Shown one piece after another: positions 34,374-46,329 of a stretch of 64,000 bases of DNA. Both the position numbers and the translations under genes were made by a program. The notes below the pieces were generated by a model. It was not told where the DNA came from. It did no database searches and saw nothing but the letters and a program-made list of their open reading frames with translations. Positions within the stretch are counted from its first letter, which is position 1. Every line of letters starts with the position of its first letter. Source of the DNA: Aspidapion aeneum (Eukaryota > Arthropoda > Insecta > Coleoptera > Brentidae); contig OY755045.1 in the NCBI GenBank assembly GCA_963576565.1, positions 42,364,409 to 42,428,408 on the forward strand, in the 5' to 3' direction.

Positions 34374-35399
34374 GTGGCAGTATTCTTGAATCTCCCCGAG
34401 TGAGTACTCCCCGGGGAGTGACAACGAGTGAGCACTCCCTCGTTTCTCACCGTATTGCATAAATGCAAGATTCTTGGTTTGGGGAATACATGAAAAGTGA
34501 TATGAAATGAGCGCACTGTTGCCAATTTTCAGATGACAGCACGTGACAATTTTGACCAATAAAAAAGCAAAAAAAATTAACAGACAATTAACCAAATACA
34601 GTTATGTGTTGAAGGGATGTAACCCCAATTTTTATTTCCTTGATTTTTTGTTTCTGGACATGGATGGACAAAAAATGAGTTATATTAAATTTGCCCCAAG
34701 ATTTTTTATTTAGTTTTTATTTAAATATGACTTATTTTTTCTTAAATAATAGCTCTGTCCTTATGTTATGAGATCAAAATTTGTGTTAAATCTAACCGCG
34801 TTCAATTGAGCAAACATATCCTAACCGGTGTGTCGACCACCAGCATTTTGCAAAAAAAATGTCCCCACAAAAAAGTCGTTCTTCGAAAAAAAATGTTTTT
34901 TCAAAAAACTAATTTACAAAAAAAAACTAAAAATATTTTTTTTACAAAAATTATTTTTGAAAATAATACTTTCTTAAAAAGTAGTTTCTTTAAAAACTAA
35001 TTTATAAAAAAAAAACTAAAAATTTGTTTTAATAATAATTTTTCAAAAAGCAATTTAAAAAAAAATATATTTAGCCCAAAAAGATTTAATGGTGGAGTTT
35101 ATCAAGGAAAAGCCTGTAATGGAAGCCAAAAAATATACATCAACATTTACAAAACACAGGGAAAAGACTTTAAAAAAACAAAACCCACACATAACCAAAA
35201 CAACATTTTCTAGGTTATCTCAGAGTTTTTGACAAAAGTCACCACGTCGGCACCTATCGAGATCTCCCCGGTGAAAAGTCGCCAAAATGTCACACGTTTT
35301 TCGGGTGAGAATTTCAAGAATACGATTGGGGGAGAAACGCCCACTTTCGCTCGAATTTCGAGGAGTACTTGCTCGGGGAGATTTCAAGAATAACGCCAC
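34374..35399. mobile_element. ~1.03-kb element with ~37-bp inverted ends
   Basis: Left end GTGGCAGTATTCTTGAATCT then CCCCGAGTGAGTACTCC. The right end's complement is GTGGCGTTATTCTTGAAATC then TCCCCGAGCAAGTACTCC. CCCCGGGGAG and TCACAC words form further short pairs inside. From 34850 to 35080 the centre is a degenerate A-rich repeat (AAAAAACTAATTTACAAAAA type). No transposase frame; no clear target duplication. Confidence 0.82.
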
Positions 35400-35489
35400 T
35401 GGCATTACTTTCGAAATTAAAAATTCGGCTAGGAAATTAGTGAGCTGAATTTACAGGAACCTCTTAAGCAAAGAAAAAAGTGTAAAGCC

Positions 35490-35632
35490 CCCATTACACG
35501 GCGTGTGAAGTGAACTGACGCGCCACACGTCCGGAGCTTCACGCAGCTTACCGGGTCCCGTCGACTGGCGGTAACGCAATTTTCAATGGAACTTCGCCCG
35601 CCTGGTACGGCTTTTCACACGCCGTGTGAAAG
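35490..35632. mobile_element. Miniature element with CACGGCGTGTGAA ends
   Basis: ACACGGCGTGTGAA (35496-35509) pairs with TTCACACGCCGTGT (35614-35627). The right end is itself palindromic (TTCACACGCCGTGTGAA). About 140 bp, GC-richer than its surroundings. Confidence 0.7.
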
Positions 35633-35643
35633 CGTCCTAAGCA

Positions 35644-35726
35644 GGACGTTTATTCTTGACTGTCTGATGAATCCACCGGTGTGTGAGCGCTCACCTCACC
35701 TCACGGGCCGTCAAGAATAAACGTCC
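35644..35726. mobile_element. 83-bp miniature element with perfect 17-bp ends
   Basis: GGACGTTTATTCTTGAC and its exact complement enclose 49 bp rich in CTCACC and CCGGTG. It sits 12-17 bp from the previous element. Very short, with no frame. Confidence 0.8.
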
Positions 35727-36304
35727 AGAAGGTCCATCAAACCGAACACGCACTCATCTTAAAACTTAAGAACTTCCTCTCATACAAATCGGTATCATGG
35801 AAGTTTGGCGGTAAATTTAAATTGGGAATAAATAATATTGTTGTTCTTGAGCCCAAAAAAACATAAAATTGTAAAAATATCTGTTTTTTTTTTCGTTAAT
35901 TAGCTCCCCTGTCCTTCTTTTGATAGGTCGAAATCGGTGTTAACATAAACCTCTTAGTGAATTAATTGCAAACAGGGACTGATGAATCTTATAAACTAGA
36001 GTCCAACACGCTCTGCCGACCTTTTTTTAAGGTGGGCCTTCCTCAATGAAAAGGCCGTATTTGCTATAGCAATTCCTATGTAGATACCGCGTGTTCATTA
36101 AGCATTACAGTAGAAATGTTGCAGTGAAGGACGCTTTAATTACATACATTAATAATTCGGTTTTGATAAAAGTTACCTTCGAACATTCAATTTTCTAAGG
36201 ATGTTACACAAAGCTTCGGTTTTGCTCTTGTCTTGTTTTGATGAATGACGTCTTTGATAATGTCTGCGGTTATTAATAATTTCGTTTTTGACATTGGACT
36301 GTTA
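35727..36304. other. Unassigned AT-rich sequence
   Basis: No gene or paired repeat that I can support. Confidence 0.35.
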
Positions 36305-36516
36305 GGGCCTGTCCTTAAATTACGTAACACAAAAATTCCGAAATTTTGACTCCCCCACCCACTTGTAACGCACCTGTAACGAAACCGCTGACCCCCCCTA
36401 CAAAATTACGTGACGTTTGCTACTAACTACCCCCCCCCCGACTTGTTTTATTAAAAACATTTAAAAAAAAATGCCATCCATACCGTAGGAAAATGGAAGA
36501 ATATTGGGAGGCTCTG

Positions 36517-38914
36517 GTTTAAAATAGCGCTGTTTAAAACAGCGCGTGATATTATACCGCTGCTTTAAAATAGTGTGTAACAAAATAGCGCCGTTTTAAA
36601 ATAGTCTCTATAACGAAATACTTTTGGTAATAGCGCTAGCACAGAAGGCTGAGGCGCTAGTAACAAAATAGCGCCAGTAACTTCACCAAGTCATCCATAC
36701 CACCACTTACAGATAAAAATACTCACTTAGCCACAACATCAGAGGAAAAAGCCAATATGCTGGCCAAAATCTTTTCCTCCAACTCAAACCTAACAGTGCC
36801 AAATGGAAAAACTCCACCGTTCATTGAAAGGGTTTCCCACAGTATGCCAGAGGTACCCTTTTGTCACAGAGAAATACGAAAATCCCATAAAAAGTTGGAT
36901 ACAAACAAAGCAATGGGTCCAGATGGCATTCCCGCGATAGTACTCAAAAATTGTGCTAGCGAACTCACCCCAACTTTCGCAAAATTATTCAATTTATCTT
37001 ATAGGCAAGGAGTATATCCATCATCATGGAAGTCTGCCGCAGTACAACCCATTCCAAAGAAAGGAAAAAAGACAGATCCGTTAAACTAGAGACCAATTGC
37101 TCTACTTCCGGTGATATCAAAAGTAATGGAAAGAGTTCTGAACAATCACCTAACGAAGTACTTGGAAAAGTACAAAATTATTAACGACAGCAATACGGAT
37201 TTCGAAAATATAGGTCAACTGGCGATTTACTTACATACGTCACTCTCTTATGGCAAAAAGCGATTGAGTTGCGAGGTGAAACAAGAACAATTGCCTTAGA
37301 TATATCTAAAGCATTCGATAAAGTCTGGCATGAAAATCTGCTCAACAAGCTCAAAGCAACGGGATTGTCGCCGAGACTTTGCACTTGGTTTGAAAGTTAC
37401 CTTAAGGATAGATTCATTTATGTCGCACTGGATGGCCGGAACTCCAACTCTTACCAAATAAATGCTGGTGTGCCACAGGGAGCAATCCTTTCGCCAACAC
37501 TTTTTCTGATCCTGAAAATCCACTTTATTGCTTTGCAGATGATGGAAATGTAGTCTCCTCAGTCATACCACCCACATGTCTCTCCGCACGTGAATTCCAT
37601 TACCTTAGACTAACTGAAATATCACAGATAAATAACGACTTGGAGATAATAGAGGACTGGGGCAACAAAAACCTTGTACAGTTCAACGCGCAGAAAACCC
37701 AAGCAGCTCTGTTTTCAAAAAAGACCAGCACCGGTGAGCCAAACATCATGCTATCTGGAAGTGCTGTCGCATTGCAGAGCCAGTTGAACATCTTATGAGT
37801 CACTGCAGAGACCAACATGTCTTGGCACAGTCACGTGGCAGATATAGCTAAAAGAGCGTCCCAAAAGCTTGGGGTGCTATTTCGTACAAGACATCTGTAT
37901 ACACCAAGCCAACTGCTGACACTCTACAAAGCCCAGATTCGACCAACTATGGAGTACTGCTCACATATATGGAGTGCGGCACCCAAACATACCTTAATGC
38001 TTTTGAACACCGTGCAAAAACGAGCTATCAAGCTGATCAATGACCCCGCACTTACCCGTAGCTTGGATAGTCTCGAACATCGAAGAACTGTGGGCGATCT
38101 ATCTCTCTTCTACAGGTATTATCACGGAAAATGCTCTGAAGAGTTGGCACGTATGATCCCCCCAGGAGTAGCACCTACTAGGCGAACACGTCAAACAGAC
38201 GGTAACCATCAATTTATTGTCAAAATAGAGGAACCAAGAACCTCATTATATCAGAATTCATATCTCTGGAGAACAGCATCGCTGTGGAATAAACTCCCTG
38301 CGACAGTTTTCCCTGCAGGTTACAACCTGAACCGTTTCAAAACCAACACACACCAACATTTCCGCGCACTTGCCAGTAAAAAAAAAAAAAAGAAACGGTG
38401 TACCAAATAACGAAATAGCGCTAATAATCCAATAATAATAATGTTTTAAAACAGCGCCAATATCAAAAAAAAAGAGAAAACCTGACTTGACGTAACACGA
38501 CTTGATCTAACCTAACCTAACCTGACAACCTAAACAAACATGATAAACCACCCTATCTATCTGATCTCGTTTTGCTCGCCGGTTGCGACACAAGCCACAC
38601 GTTGTAATAAGGTTAGGTTAGGTTGGGTTATCATGTTAGGTTAGGCTAGATCAAGTCAAGATATGTCAGGTTGTGCCAGGTCAGGTTTTCTTTCTTTTTT
38701 CGAAATAAACGCTTTTTAAAACCGTGCCATTTCGTTACTGGCGTTATTTTAAAATACCGGTATTTTTTACGCCCTGTTAAAATTCAGCGCTATTTTATTA
38801 TGCGCTATGTCGTTCCTGGCGCTATTTCGTTACGTGCTATTTTGATATTAGCGCCATTTTGTTACTGGCGTTATTTTAAAACAGCGCTTATTTAGTAGAG
38901 CGCTATTTTAAAAT
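36517..38914. mobile_element. Middle nested element rich in AGCGCTATTTTAAAAT palindromes
   Basis: The left part (36517-36680) and right part (38398-38914) are built from many imperfect copies of AACAAAATAGCGCC, TTAAAATAGCGC and TTAAAACAGCGC in opposite orientations. The extreme ends pair (TTTAAAATAGCGCT against its complement near 38898-38914). The right side also has an inverted pair of AACCTAACCTAACCTGAC (38508-38525) and GGTTAGGTTAGGTTGGGTTA (38610-38629), separated by about 85 bp. No transposase of its own was seen. Confidence 0.72.
36680..38410 (+). pseudogene. Jockey/CR1-like LINE reverse transcriptase, 5'-truncated and broken
   Basis: The frame enters near 36683 and gives, in order: a linker after the endonuclease; ANKAMGPDGIPAIVLKN-type text (DTNKAMGPDGIPAIVLKNCA, about 36900); WKSAAVQPIPKKGKK; RPIALLPVISKVMERV; IALDISKAFDKVWHE with the catalytic Asp (about 37298); GVPQGAILSPTLFLI; YCFADDGN with the double Asp (about 37525-37548); and the long C-terminal region with LYKAQIRPTMEYCSHIW and LWNKLPATVFP. 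Damage: TAG at 37087-37089, a frame change near 37190, a deletion with frame change near 37510 just before FADD, and TGA at 37796-37798. It ends in a poly-A run (38379-38393), as expected of a LINE. The endonuclease is absent. Confidence 0.88.
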
Positions 38915-39322
38915 AACACTCAAACAATAGCTGTTGCCTTCAAATTTAACATGGACTGATAAAATAAAAATTAAATCAAAAATAATATTTTTCTGATTTA
39001 ATTTTCTCAGTTATTAATCAGTGCATGTTAAATTTGAAAATTTGAACTTACATATCTCAAAAACAATTATTGTTTTTAAGAAAATCCAGATGGATTATTT
39101 TAAATGTTACACCCTTTATTGTTTGTTTATATATTTAAAAAAGCCATCTTGTATTTAAAAAAAAAACCTTTTTACGAAAAAAATTTATTAATTGCGTTTG
39201 TAGGCAAACGATGTTACGTAACGCAATCCTGGACACCCCCCCCCCAACCCCTGTAGCGCTGCATAACGACGACGACTAACCCCTCCCCCCCTTTATGCAT
39301 TACGTAATTTAAGGACAGGCCC

Positions 39323-39756
39323 TTGAACCATTTTTTTTATGATCTTGGACTAATTTTTATTTATGATAATTTATACGGGCCCAAACGGATGACTTTAGCA
39401 CGCAATCCTCAGATATCGGATACCTAGAACTAGAAGCAAAATTTATTTATACAATACACACATAATTTACCAGAAATTTGCCTCGCTTATATAGGTGATT
39501 CGTTATACAGCCAAGCTGCTGTCATGTTAAATTTAAATCGCAGTGTTAGTTTGTAAAACTAAAACCGAATATCTAAACTATAAAACAAATCAAAAAGGTT
39601 TATGCTTAATTTTGCAATATAGGTAACTGGGGAAAATAATGTTTCCAAGTCCAATGGGAAATTAAAATTAAATAGCTAACAGTAGTTTGTGTTCGACTTT
39701 CCGCAGTAGCGTACGTAGAAATTGTGTTCCCGGTTTGAGGGGGTGGGGGCGGTCTA
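39323..39756. other. Unassigned sequence
   Basis: No gene seen. The last 20 bases are G-rich (GAGGGGGTGGGGGC) and form the left insertion flank of the next element. Confidence 0.4.
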
Positions 39757-42700
39757 GGACAACTGGGCGCCGCCAACTCGGCGCCGCCAACTGGGCGCCG
39801 CCAACTCGGCGCCGCGAACTGGGCGCCGGGCCAACTCGGCGCCGCCAACTGGGCGCCGGCCAACTCGGCGCCGGACTAAATTTTTTTTTTTTGATAAAAT
39901 GTGTAGATGAAAAATAAAATATATTATTTATATAAAAACATCTTTAAAAAATCCTTTACGCAATATTTTTTACAAGCTTTTATTTAGCTTCAGATGTTCT
40001 GTCTAACTAACTATCTATCAAATCTTGTGAAGCGTTTTTGACAGACGTAGTGGTCCCATGACAATACAACATTAAGAAAAAAATATCCTCCCACCCTACC
40101 CCCACCCCTTCTATAGAAAAATGTGTTTTTGACACACTTCCCGTTATCCGATTTGGATAAAATTTGGTATACACATAGTGGTCCGATGATAATACAACAA
40201 TAAAAAAAAATATCCTCCCACCCCTACCCCCACCCCCTTCTATAGAAAAATTTGTTTTTGACACACATCCCGTAATCCGATTTGGATGAAATTTGGTATA
40301 CATATAGTGATCTGATGACAATACAATATTAAGAAAAAAATATCCTCCTACCTCTACCCCCACCCCCTTTCATAGAAAAATGAGTTTTTGACACACTTCC
40401 CATTATCCGGTTTGGATGAAATTTGGTATTCACATAGTGGTCCGATGACAATACAACATTAAAAAAAAAATATCCTCCCACCCTACCCCCACCCCCTCCA
40501 TAGAAAATGCGTTTTTGACACCCTTCCCATTATCCGATTTGGATGAAATTTGGTATACATATAGTGGTCCGATGACAATACAACATTGAAAAAAAAATCC
40601 TGCCAATCCCACCCTCACCCTCATCTATTGAAAAATGCGTTTTTGACACCCTTCCCATTATCCGATTTGGATGAAATTTGGTATTCACATAGTGGTCCGA
40701 TGACAATACCATATTAAAAAAAAATATCCTCCCACCCCTACCCCCACCCCCTTCCATAGAAAATGCGTTTTTGACACCCTTCCCATTATCCGATATGGAT
40801 GAAATTTGATACACACGTAGTGGTCCCATGACAATACAACATTAAGAAAAAAATATCCTCCCACCCCTACCCCCACCCCCTTCCATAGAAAATGCGTTTT
40901 TGACACCCTTCCCATTATCCGATTTGGATGAAATTTGGTATACATATAGTGGTCCGATGACAATACAACATTGAAAAAAAAATCCTACCACTCCTACCCC
41001 CACCCTCATCTATGGAAAAATGCGTTTTTGACACACTTCCCATTATCCGATTTGGATGAAATTTGGTATACATATAGTGGTCCGATAACAATACAACAAT
41101 AATGAAAAAATGTCCTCCCACCCCTACCCCCCACCCCCTTCCATGAAAAATGCGTTTTTGACACACTACTTCAAATGACTTTTATAAAATTTGGTATATG
41201 CATAAAGGCCCGATGGCAATACAGCCCAAACAAAAAATATATTTCTAACTCTACCCCCACCCTCTCCTTCCCCCTATAGAAAAATGAGTTTCCAAATAAC
41301 TCACGATCAGCGCTTTCATTATAATCTAGAATAAACTCTATTTATTTACTTCTGCATTTTTCTGCTAGATTGATTCTTGCAAATAGTGATATTTAATTGA
41401 TACGGATATCTTATCGTAATAACATCGTCAAAATTATATATATTTTTTTTAATGTTGTATTGTCATCGGACCACTATGTGAATACCAAATTTCATCCAAA
41501 TCGGATAATGGAAAGTGTGTCAAAAACATTTTTCTATGAAAGGGGGTGGGGGTAGAGGTGGGAGGATATTTTTTTATTAATATTGTATTGTCATCGGATC
41601 ACTATATGTATACCAAATTTCATCCAAATCGGATTATGGGAAGTGTGTCAAAAACGCATTTTTCTATAGATGAGGGTGGGGGTAGGAGTGGAAGGATTTT
41701 TTTTTATTGTTGTATTGTCATCGGACCACTATGTGAATACCAAATTTCATCCAAATCGGATAATGGGAAGGGTGTCAAAAACGCATTTTCTATGGAAGTG
41801 GTGGTAGAGGTGGGAGGATATTTTTTTTAATGTTGTATTGTCATCTGACCACTATGTGAATACCAAATTTCATCCAAATCGGATAATGGGAAGTGTGTCA
41901 AAAACATTTTTCTATGGAAGGGGGTGGGGGTAGGGGTGGGAGGATATTTTTTTCTTATTGTTGTATTATCATTGGACCACTATGTGTATACCAAATTTTA
42001 TCCAAATCGGATAACGGGAACTGTGTCAAAAACAAATTTTTCTATAGAAGGGGTGGGGGGGGGGGTAGAGGTGGGAGGATATTTTTTTCTTATAATGTAT
42101 TGTCATTGGATCACTATATGTATACCAAATTTGATCCAAATCGGCTAATGGGAAGTGTATCAAAAACTCATTTTTCTTTGAAAGGGGGTGGGGATAGAGG
42201 TGGGAGGACATTTTTTTATTAATATTGTATTGTCATCGGATCACTATATGTATACCAAATTTCATCCAAATCGGATTATGGGAAGTGTGTCAAAAACGCA
42301 TTTTTCTATAGATGAGGGTGGGGGTAGGAGTGGTAGGATTTTTTTTTATTGTTGTATTGTCATCGGACCACTATGTAAATACCAAATTTCATCCAAATCG
42401 GATAATGGGAAGGGTGTCAAAAACGCATTTTCTATGGAAGGGGTGGTGGTAGAGGTGGGAGGATATTTTTTTTAATGTTGTATTGTCATCTGACCACTAT
42501 GTGAATACCAAATTTCATCCAAATCGGATAATGGGAAGTGTGTCAAAAACATTTTTCTATGGAAGGGGGTGGGGGTAGGGGTGGGAGGATATTTTTTTCT
42601 TATTGTTGTATTATCATCGGACCACTATGTGTATACCAAATTTTATCCAAATCGGATAACGGGAACTGTGTCAAAAACAAATTTTTCTATAGAAGGGGTG

Positions 42701-43770
42701 GGGGGGGGGTAGAGGTAGAAGGATATTTTTTTCTTATAATGTATTGTCATTGGATCACTATATGTATACCAAATTTGATCCAAATCGGATAATGGGAAGT
42801 GTATCAAAAACTCATTTTTCTATGAAAGGGGGTGGGGATAGAGGTGGGAGGACATTTTTTTATTAATATTGTATTGTCATCGAATCACTATATGTATACC
42901 AAATTTCATCCAAATCGGACTATGGGAAGTGTGTCAAAAACGCATTTTTCTATAGATGAGGGTGGGGGTAGGAGTGGTAGGATTTTTTTTAATTGTTGTA
43001 TTGTCATCGGATCACTATGTGAATACCAAATTTTATCCAAATCGGATAATGGGAAGGGTGTCAAAAACGCATTTTCTATGGAAGGGGTGGTGGTAGAGGT
43101 GGGAGGATATTTTTTTTTAATGTTGTATTGTCATCAGACCACTATATGTATACCAAATTTCATCTAAATCGGATAACGGGATGTGTGTCAAAAACAAATT
43201 TTTCTATGGAAGGGGGTGGGGGTAGGGGTGGGAGGATATTTTTTTTATTGTTGTATTATCATCGGACCACTATGTGTATACCAAATTTTATCCAAATCGG
43301 ATAACGGGAAGTGTGTCAAAAACACATTTTTCTATAAAAGGGGCGGGGGTAGGGGTGGGAGGATATTTTTTTCTTAGTGTTGTATTGTCATGGGACCACT
43401 ACGTGTGTACCAAATTTCATCCAAATCGGATTATGGGAAGTGTGTCAAAAACGCTTCACAAGATTTGATAGATAGTTAGACAGAACATCTGAAGCTAAAT
43501 ATAAAAGCTTGTAAAAAATTGCGTAAAGGATTTTTTAAAGATGTTATTATATAAATAATATATTTTATTTTTCATCCACATATTTTATCAAAAAACAATT
43601 TTTAGTCCGGCGCCGAGTTGGCCGGCGCCCAGTTGGCGGCGCCGAGTTGGCCCGGCGCCGAGTTGGCCCGGCGCCGAGTTGGCCCGGCGCCCAGTTGGCG
43701 GCGCCGAGTTGGCGGCGCCCAGTTGGCGGCGCCCAGTTGGCGGCGCCGAGTTGGCGGCGCCCAGTTGTCC
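39757..43770. mobile_element. 4.0-kb foldback element with repeat-array arms
   Basis: The extreme ends are GGACAACTGGGCGCCGCCAA and its complement. Next on each side is an array of CAACTCGGCGCCG / CAACTGGGCGCCG units (39761-39875; 43608-43768). Then comes ~140 bp of unique inverted sequence (AATAAAATATATTATTTATA, CTTCAGATGTTCTGTCTAAC, TAGTCAGAC-type words), and then arrays of a ~125-bp unit facing each other (left 40030-41165, about 8-9 units; right 41455-43450, about 16 units). The unpaired centre is about 41200-41450. Each unit has GGTGGGGGTAG, a T-run, TTGTATTGTCATCGGACCAC and CAAATTTCATCCAAATCGGA. There is no transposase. Foldback-type elements with tandem repeats in the arms are known from Drosophila FB; relation to this one is unproven. 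Confidence 0.9.
41500..43170. repeat. Higher-order repeat, ~643 bp (five ~125-bp units), in the right arm
   Basis: Positions 41546, 42188 and 42832 start near-identical blocks, including the same unit-specific changes: the TAGATGAGGGTGGGGGTAGG variant, the GAAGGGTGTC variant, and a G-run block expanded to nine or ten G near 42058 and 42703. The period is 642-644 bp, so blocks of five units were copied together. The left arm lacks this higher order and has about half the number of units. Open frames of 80-110 codons here arise from the repeat and repeat with it. Confidence 0.82.
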
Positions 43771-43920
43771 CATTCCGGGTGGGGGGGGGGGGGGGGGTTC
43801 GGTTCGAACCTATCTGAACCGAAACCCGCTTTTTTTTTGTAATTGAGTTATAATTTAGGTATGGATGAATTCGGATTCTACGCAAAAATGGAAAACATTT
43901 TTTTAACGACATCTTTTAGC

Positions 43921-44257
43921 AGTGGCGGATCCAGGATTTCCATAGGAAAGGGGCCAAAAAGGCAGCAAAAATCAAAGTATTTTTTATTAGCGGTATTTGA
44001 TAGATCTGAGGTGTGAAATTTAGTATTTAAAGGAGATTATGGCGCCGCAGACGAATTTTTTTTTAAAAACTAAGTAGAATTTGTGGCAAATAGTAAATAA
44101 GTGATGCTGCTAAACTAAAAAATAAGGTAAATGTGTGGAGCTACTGTCTTTTAGATGCAGTCTAACACGGGTCGGGCCTCAGAGATACTTTGATTATTTT
44201 CATTTTCAATACGTACACATCAAATGTGATAATGTTTTTTATCTTAAACAAGTAATT
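43921..44257. other. Unassigned sequence with a hAT-like end
   Basis: CAGTGGCGGATCCAGG at 43921 has the form of a hAT-type terminus, but I found no matching right end or target duplication. The remainder has no gene. A long G-run lies at 43781-43797. Confidence 0.4.
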
Positions 44258-45162
44258 GTTATGTTACCTTTGTAAACCTACAAAAAGCATATGATGCCGT
44301 TCTAGTAGAAAAATTATGGATAGTGTTAGAAAAAACTTATATCAATCATACATACACAAAAGCGATAAAAGATATAAAAAGAATCAAAATCTAAAATTAA
44401 AATTGGAAATCGCCTTTTAAAAGAATTTCTGGTAATGACAGGCTTAAGGGATGTATCTCTCCGCCTTTTTTTACAATATATATCGCAGTAGCTCTAAAAA
44501 AGTGGAAACGTAAAGTACACGGCATGGAAATACAACTTAACGACCGATTTACCATATATACAGTACAGTTTGCTGACGACCGAGTAATTATAGCTTATGA
44601 TGAAGAAGACATGGAGTATATGATGAGAAATTTAACGGAAGAATATCAAAAGTGAGGGTTAACAGTGAACGTGGACAAGACACGTGTGTATACTTGGGTG
44701 TCACATTTGATAAGACAGGAACAGACTGTAAAGAACTGAAAAAATGAATAGTAAAAGCAAAATAACGTTATAGAAGACACCCACGCTGTTGCATGGAATA
44801 GAGCTATGTCGCGTAATAGAAAAATACAAAGCAAAAATGGAAAGTGTCGAAATGGTTGCAAAAGAACATCAATGAGAATATCTAGAACAGATCATATAAG
44901 AAATGAAATCATAAAAGAAAGAAATGTGAATCGAGGGAAGCTTAACGGATGACATCACTAAAAGAAGACTGATATGGTAGGGCCATGTACAACGGATGAA
45001 CGACGAAAGATTACCAAAGCAGGTCCAAGAATGGCAACATTCAATCCAAAGATCAACAAGTCAAGAAAACCTGATAGAAGATGATTGTCAGGATTGAAGG
45101 AGGTGGAGAATAGGCGTCGGACAACTTAGAAAAACGTTCTAAGCCGACATAGTAGTAGTGCA
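44258..45162 (+). pseudogene. LINE reverse transcriptase remnant
   Basis: Read in shifting frames it gives TFVNLQKAYDAVLVEKLW near 44268 (the first catalytic block, with Asn in place of the Asp of the usual F-D/V-D-L pattern), VQFADDRVIIAYDEEDME near 44565 (the double-Asp block) and GLTVNVDKT. Towards the 3' end come RISRTDHIRNEIIKE (about 44878) and a C-terminal GLKEVENRRR-like stretch (about 45093). Several stops and frame changes; parts such as the GxxQG block are not readable. It ends at ATAGTAGTAGTG (45149-45160), a tail like that of the LINE at 17341. A clade is not assigned. Confidence 0.65.
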
Positions 45163-46329
45163 AATCTAATACATTTTTTAGTTTATTTCGGTATACGGAT
45201 AGTCAACTGTCTCTATCTTCTTAATTCTCGTGGTGATGCCTAACTGTTGCGGATATTGGCAATCATCATGGCAATTCGTTTCCATAGTTGCAATAAGTTT
45301 CGTAACTATTCGTAAATGTCGAGGTCTTGTTTTGTAGGATAGGTATTGTTATTATTAAATGAAAAATGAATAGCTATTGTAAAAACTAGAACAAAAATTT
45401 AAACAATATTTCTAGGAAACATGCGATGTTTTTAATTAACACATATTTTATGCAGTGGATCAGAATTTTTTTTTAAATCTGCAGATTTTTTTTATACCTA
45501 TGGTGGGCACCAGATGTAAAAAAAGGGATTTTTAAAAAGCAATCAATTCTCACCAGGATGTTTTTAATTTCATCAAAATCCGATCAGTAGTAATGAATTT
45601 ATAGGGAAATAAATGCAGACATGATTGGCAAGGCAATCGTATAATATTCAAAACAATGGTTGAAACAAAAATACGTTTTTTTAGAACAACTAAACCGATT
45701 TTGCTGATTCGTACCTTGGGGTGCGTGGCAAGAATGCAGCTTTTTTACTGATTTAAAAAAATAATTCAAACATGTTCGCAACCCAAGAATAAACGAGCAT
45801 CTTTGACCGGTACAATTTAACTTCGTCCGCCATCTTGGATTTTGAGATGGAGGACAAACAAATATATTTAGTCAAAACTCTGATTAATGCTCTGCCAAGT
45901 GCAGCTTGTCCCATTAAAATCGATGGTGTAGTTCAAAAGTTATAATGAAAAAAAAAATTGTCCGGTTTTTTTTGGCCTACCCGGTATATCTACGCATTAG
46001 TTCTTACACTGTCGACACACAAGTTCTTATAATTCGTGACCCTACTAGTTCATAAAATTCTGAGCATTTAATAATAGCTCTATGTTCAAAAGTTTCAAAT
46101 CAAGTGTTCATTTCTTCTGGTTTAACGTCCATGCCTCACATGGACCTAAAGCTTATAGACTTTAGTTCTAGTAAAAAAATAGCAAAGCATAAACCGCATT
46201 TTTTTACTAAATTGAAATTTTTTACACAAATTACTTTAATTTCCAAAACTTTTCGCCTTCGGCGCATTTTATCTACAGGCGGTGATAAACTTCAGTGGTC
46301 AGACGTATATTAAGAAGCGCAATTTGATT
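45163..46329. other. Unassigned AT-rich sequence
   Basis: Holds short repeat-like phrases (AAGATGGCGGACGAAG inverted near 45832) but no gene or paired ends. Confidence 0.35.

Larger units (their letters stand above)
36305..39322. mobile_element. Outer element with perfect 23-bp inverted ends (Harbinger-like)
   Basis: GGGCCTGTCCTTAAATTACG plus TAA at 36305-36327 is matched exactly in inverse at 39300-39322. Subterminal C-runs and GTAACG words occur at both ends. Flanks are TTA on the left and TTG on the right, compatible with a decayed 3-bp Harbinger-type target but not proof. The core TTAAATTACGTAA is shared with the small element at 267-419. It contains a second element (36517-38914), which contains a LINE fragment. 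Confidence 0.82.

Noticed and set aside
34806..35080. Lysine-rich frame in the A-rich tract
   Set aside because: The sequence is a degenerate poly-A-like repeat inside an inverted-repeat element.
38506..38645. AACCT/AGGTT runs as an interstitial insect-type telomere repeat
   Set aside because: Only about three units on each side, in opposite orientation, within a nested element. Too short for a telomere trace.
40007..43468. Many 60-118-codon frames with recurring GGRGGRIFF and KFHPNRI text
   Set aside because: They recur with the ~125-bp unit, on both strands in mirror image, following the repeat arms. There is no sign of coding selection.
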